NCBI GenBank assembly: GCA_029817715.1
Contig: JARUPY010000533.1
Span: 5,662,001-5,726,000 of the forward strand
DNA length: 64,000 nucleotides
Reading direction: 5' to 3'
Origin: Melastoma dodecandrum
Lineage: Eukaryota; Streptophyta; Magnoliopsida; Myrtales; Melastomataceae
The notes under the pieces were generated by a model. The model was not told the origin of the DNA and did not search any database. It saw only the letters and a list, made by a program, of their open reading frames with translations. The position numbers and the translations under genes were made by a program. Below are positions 60,497 through 64,000 of the stretch, in pieces (positions within the stretch are counted from its first letter, which is position 1; each line of letters begins with the position of its first letter).

Positions 60497-60727
60497 ACTT
60501 GACTGATCTGTACGGGCTATTATTGACTTGGTCGACTTATCCAGGATTCCGTCGACTTGACCCCACTAGCAGACCTAGCTACTGTTGAGTCATCTTGATT
60601 GGCTTTGTTCACTATATTCCTTCATTGTGAGTCGACCTAATCGACCCCGTTTATAAGTCGACCTAGTCGACTTCGTCATAAATCGACCTAGTCGACTTCG
60701 TCATGAGTTGGCCTAGACGACTACGCC
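60497..60727. repeat. GTCGAC-rich imperfect tandem repeat in the LTR (right)
   Basis: Copy of 48577-48810 with few changes. The array lies 190-420 bp upstream of the TATA box for the minus-strand transcript. Confidence 0.7.
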
Positions 60728-60809
60728 TTGGGCCGACTCGGAGTATGACTTGAGGGATTACTGGGTTTCTGTTCTAAACCCAGGCCCAAAATTAATTGCC
60801 ATGTCAACA

Positions 60810-60814
60810 GTGTG
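60810..60814. repeat. Target site duplication, right copy
   Basis: GTGTG directly after the right LTR, equal to 47908-47912. Confidence 0.9.
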
Positions 60815-62449
60815 TCTATATATAAATATAAAGAGCAAAATCTCACCGGCTTACTGTAAAACTCTTTAGCATGGGATTTTGTTACGTTATACTCTGACAA
60901 AGCAGACACAAAAACAAAACAAGGGAAAATCTGACCATGTGGCCCTGTTGACGAGGTTAGGCAAAACACACTGACAAACATTTTCTGAACTGTACTCAAC
61001 TCCAGCTCCCAATGTCTTCTCGATCAGTGGTTCTTTTGTTTGTTTTGGAGACGGGGAGGAAGAAGATTGATTGACTTTAACCCCGATCAAATCCATTCAG
61101 TCCGAGAGATGCCCTTCCATCCCCCTCTCAGTCTCTCAATCTGTTTGTTTTTTCTTTTCTTTGGCCTCTACTCTCTGACAACATCTCTCGTTTCAGCAGC
61201 CGTAACACGCGGGGGGTTTTTGGCTGCCCCTGCCATTTTTCGGGTCCACGACCACGAATAAGCTTATCATTAAATGCACGGACTGACTCGAAACACGAAC
61301 ATTTAAGAGATGCATCCCTCCAATAATCCACATTGCACAAAAAGACGCCCAACATAAATTCCTGTTCCATCTACGATCGTACTTTGACCAAGAAGGGTTG
61401 AGTGGCTGGCTTTACCTCTCTTTGTAGACTTTTGGGGGGCATAAAAGAACAAATGAGCTTGCTCGCATATGAAATTGCCGCACACTCCCAATCCCCATGT
61501 GCGAATTTTCGCTATGTGACGATCCACCCCGCCCCAATGCATTGATTATCCATGTAATAAAGGGACTTACATCCATATAAATTGAAGAAGCATGTAAAAT
61601 GATTGTCTCCCCGTGATTGTCGACGCTGATTCGCTCCCTCCCCAAATTTCAAGCTCGGTCTGAGAAAGGGTTGGGCCATGAAGAAAATGCCATGCACATG
61701 TAACCCTTAAATATGAAATTAGTTGTGAGCTTTGGACTGTGGAATGTAAGGGACTGAGCTCGGAAATAATTGTCCCATCCCCTTAATCTCGGTAAAAGTA
61801 ACGAGAGTGGGGGGAGCTACATGTTTGCCTACGTGGGTCATCCCTAGTTTGGCAAGTTGGTCCTGTCTTTGTAACAATTTTATAATGGAGGAAGATGGGG
61901 GCTTTCTTTTCTCTAACCCATGTCACACATGCATAATGGGTCAATGCCGAAAATCAATGTATGAATATGTTAAATATTATCACGAATGCTACTAAATAAT
62001 GGGAGTTTGAAAAAGGATTAAGGAGAGTGGTTGGGCTAGGGGGGGGGGGGGATGATATGTCAAATCTTGACTTAGGGTTTACAATTTTTCTCTTCAATTT
62101 TAATTCCTTCACCCCTATCCATTTCTTGCAAAAATTCCCAACCTCTTTCTCTCTCCCTTTGTCTCCCTCCGTCCCTCCCTCTCTGCCTGTTATCTCTCTC
62201 TCTCTCTCTCTCGCTCTGTATATCCAATCCGAGAAAGGAATAAGTTTGGTATCTGTTTCAGTCTTCCCTGAGGTAAGAAGAATGAAAACCCAACACTTCA
62301 TCTCTTGATACACCCCAACCTCTCCCCCACAGTAGCAACAAGTTCCCAATTTTTTCATATCCTCTTTCGAGATCGATCCCCTTTCCCTCCTCGGATTCTC
62401 CCCCCCATCCTGGTTGGAGACAGTCAGTGAGAAGGATCGAGGGAGGGAT
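60815..62449. other. Upstream region of the GARP gene
   Basis: No gene recognised. It begins with tctatatataaatataaag, AT-rich sequence next to the insertion. The part from about 62050 to 62449, with a CT repeat at 62194-62212 and pyrimidine-rich leader, is the probable promoter and 5' UTR of the + strand gene. Confidence 0.45.
62194..62212. repeat. (CT)n microsatellite
   Basis: About nine CT units in the probable 5' leader of the GARP gene; CT-rich leaders are common in plant promoters. Confidence 0.9.
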
Positions 62450-64000
62450 ATGGGGAAAGACCATAGCTGCTCCGGCGATAAGCTCGCAAACACAAACACC
62501 TCCCCTTGTGGGGAGAGGGAGGATGATGTAGATGATGGAGAGGAGGTGGATCCCGAGAGTCGCGGTAGCAAGGATGATAACAGGAGGAGCTCGAGCAATA
62601 GTACAGTGGAGGAGAGTGAAAAGAAGTCGGGGAATCGTGGATCCGTCCGGAAGTATGTCCGTTCGAAGATGCCAAGGCTGCGGTGGACTCCCGATCTCCA
62701 CCTCTACTTTATTCATGTCGTGGAAAGGCTAGGAGGACATGATAGTAAGTATCCATAATCGATCCCTCAGCTTCTTCCATATGGCTATTAATTATTTCCT
62801 CACATGATAAAAGAATAAGCTACATCAACTTCGATTGAATAGGATATTAACCCAAAGAAAAAAGAAAGAGAACTGATTCCCCTGTGCTTTGATTCTTCTC
62901 GGTTTTGATTCAGGAGCGACGCCGAAGCTAGTACTTCAGATGATGAACATCAAAGGTCTTAGCATCGCGCATGTGAAAAGCCACCTTCAGGTAAATCTGA
63001 TACCCAATTCCTATATGTTTGTCATATAAGGAGATTTCAATGAAATAAAACATTTGCTAACAGTTTATAATCTTTGATTTTTCTGTCACGTAAATTCTCA
63101 GATGTATAGGAACAAGAAGATCGATGACCCTAGTCAAGGTAAGCAAAGGGAAAATCAAAAGATCCCAAGTAAATCCACCATTAGGGTTTCCCAATGCTTC
63201 CTTCTTCGAGCTCAATGTTAACTGTTGGTTCTATTTTTTTTTTTTTTGTATGGCAGCTATCAAAGAGCATGGCCTTTTCCCTGAACCAAGTGATAATCAT
63301 TTCCACAACCCCGGTCGGCTTTCCATGCTACAGTCTCTGAACCAAAGACCTTCCCTAAGGTACTCACAGAGGTTCAGTCACTGGAAGAACGCAATTTCCC
63401 GTCTCGTTTCATGAGAATGAACCTCAAAAAAGGATGATCTTGCTTCTTGTGTGGAGCGTTTATCGTATGATAGACATTTTGATCAAAGCTGAGTAACGAA
63501 CTTTGCCGATCAAATCGCTTAATGACCTGTTTCGTTCTTATTTTTTAACATGTTGCAACGTTTCTAGGGGATCGCATGATCATGGATCGTACAGTCACGA
63601 TTACCTTGGATACGGCAGCTCGTCCTTGCAAAATCTTCATCAGATTGGTAATAGCTATGTGGCGTCTATCACAGGGGAGAGCATCACTGGAGGCGGGAAT
63701 ATCTTATCTACGCGCCACGTTTTCGATTCCAAATTGGGAGCTCCATCCTTCAACCAAGAAGGGGCAAGGCTGTCGCATGGGCCATTTGGAAATCAAAGTA
63801 TATTACACAACCACCTGAGGGCCTTGAACGCCAGATTGATGGAAAACAATAGATCTGGCGACGCTGTGGATCTTCTCAACAATATCAATAGCAGCAACGA
63901 AGGATCGAGACCACCTGGGGGTGATTCCTGTCCCTCGCCGGGAAGAAAGGGTTTGGATTTGGACGAGGAGGAGAGAATAGACTTGGATTTGTCATTGACA
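62450..64000 (+). CDS. GARP (G2-like) MYB-related transcription factor with EAR motif, 3' end beyond window
   Basis: Exons in the window: 62450-62744, 62914-62990, 63102-63138, 63257-63359, 63568-64000 (open at the edge). All junctions are GT-AG and in phase. MGKDHSC is the first ATG in frame; codons upstream lie in the leader. The acidic N-terminus is followed by the single GARP DNA-binding domain split over exons 1-3: VRSKMPRLRWTPDLHLYFIH, VVERLGGHD, then ATPKLVLQMMNIKGLSIAHV and KSHLQMYRNKKIDD. The last codons read ERIDLDLSLT, an LxLxL EAR repression motif that recruits TOPLESS-type corepressors, so it is probably a nuclear repressor. It resembles the At2g40260/At2g38300 type (recall). The domain has DLHLYF where relatives have DLHRRF. 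Confidence 0.88.

Larger units (their letters stand above)
47913..60809 (-). mobile_element. Tat-lineage Ty3-gypsy LTR retrotransposon with an antisense gene
   Basis: 12,897 bp flanked by GTGTG duplications. On the minus strand: 5' LTR (60809-59834), tRNA-type PBS, gag, protease, RT, RNase H, second RNase H, integrase, then a 3.4-kb stretch holding a spliced gene in the opposite direction, a polypurine tract and the 3' LTR (48895-47913). The LTRs are about 97% alike by eye, so insertion is fairly recent, of order one million years at commonly used plant rates. An in-frame TAG in gag and a frame change before pol are the only defects seen. It lies between SAM50 and the GARP gene and breaks neither. 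Confidence 0.93.
59834..60809 (-). repeat. 5' LTR of the Tat element (right)
   Basis: 976 bp, the promoter-bearing LTR for the minus-strand transcript. TATA box tataaatagc at 60310-60301, about 500 bp into the LTR. It matches 47913-48895 over its whole length and has the same TG...CA ends. Confidence 0.92.

Overview
This is nuclear DNA of a flowering plant, most likely a eudicot. The evidence is spliced genes with GT-AG introns, two large Ty3/gypsy-type LTR retrotransposons of the Tat/Ogre group, a nuclear tRNA-Lys and plant-specific families (PYL receptor, BADC, RETICULATA-related, GARP). I cannot name the species. The host genes appear in an order that, from memory and unchecked, matches a triplicated Arabidopsis block (around At2g40260-At2g40410, At3g56110-At3g56170 and At5g05380-At5g05520).

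Layout. 1-17490: a decayed Ogre-like element on the + strand, its 5' LTR cut by the window edge. It has a tRNA-Arg-type PBS, an extra ORF1, gag-protease-G-patch, a 307-bp intron, RT/RNase H/second RNase H/integrase, a tandem-repeat 3' region and a 4.7-kb 3' LTR. It lies inside an exon of a CAN-type Ca2+-dependent nuclease gene (17491-18900, minus), which also carries its own lesions. 20718-24126 (minus): a plastid RETICULATA-RELATED 5/6-like gene. 24756-27076 (minus): BADC1-like regulator of plastid acetyl-CoA carboxylase. 28102-28734 (+): PRA1.B. 29660-30943: a tandem-repeat locus with an LTR-like promoter. 31643-32943 (+): chorismate mutase without a plastid leader. 33735-33989: SNF2 helicase debris. 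35934-36572 (+): PYL ABA receptor. 38289-38361: tRNA-Lys(CTT). 38616-40573 (+): an eIF2-alpha copy with two lost splice acceptors and changes at conserved sites. 41936-44479 (+): SAM50/Omp85 beta-barrel. 47913-60809: a second, nearly intact Tat-type retrotransposon on the minus strand with matching GTGTG target duplications. 62450 to the edge (+): a GARP transcription factor with an EAR motif.

The most striking structure is in the second retrotransposon. Between integrase and the 3' LTR it carries a complete six-exon gene in antisense, with its own TATA box about 55 bp inside the LTR border. It encodes a 938-residue protein with a plant-mobile-domain-like region and a C-terminal coiled coil. 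Every intron keeps the reading frame, so the element's own genomic RNA contains a full antisense copy of this gene.
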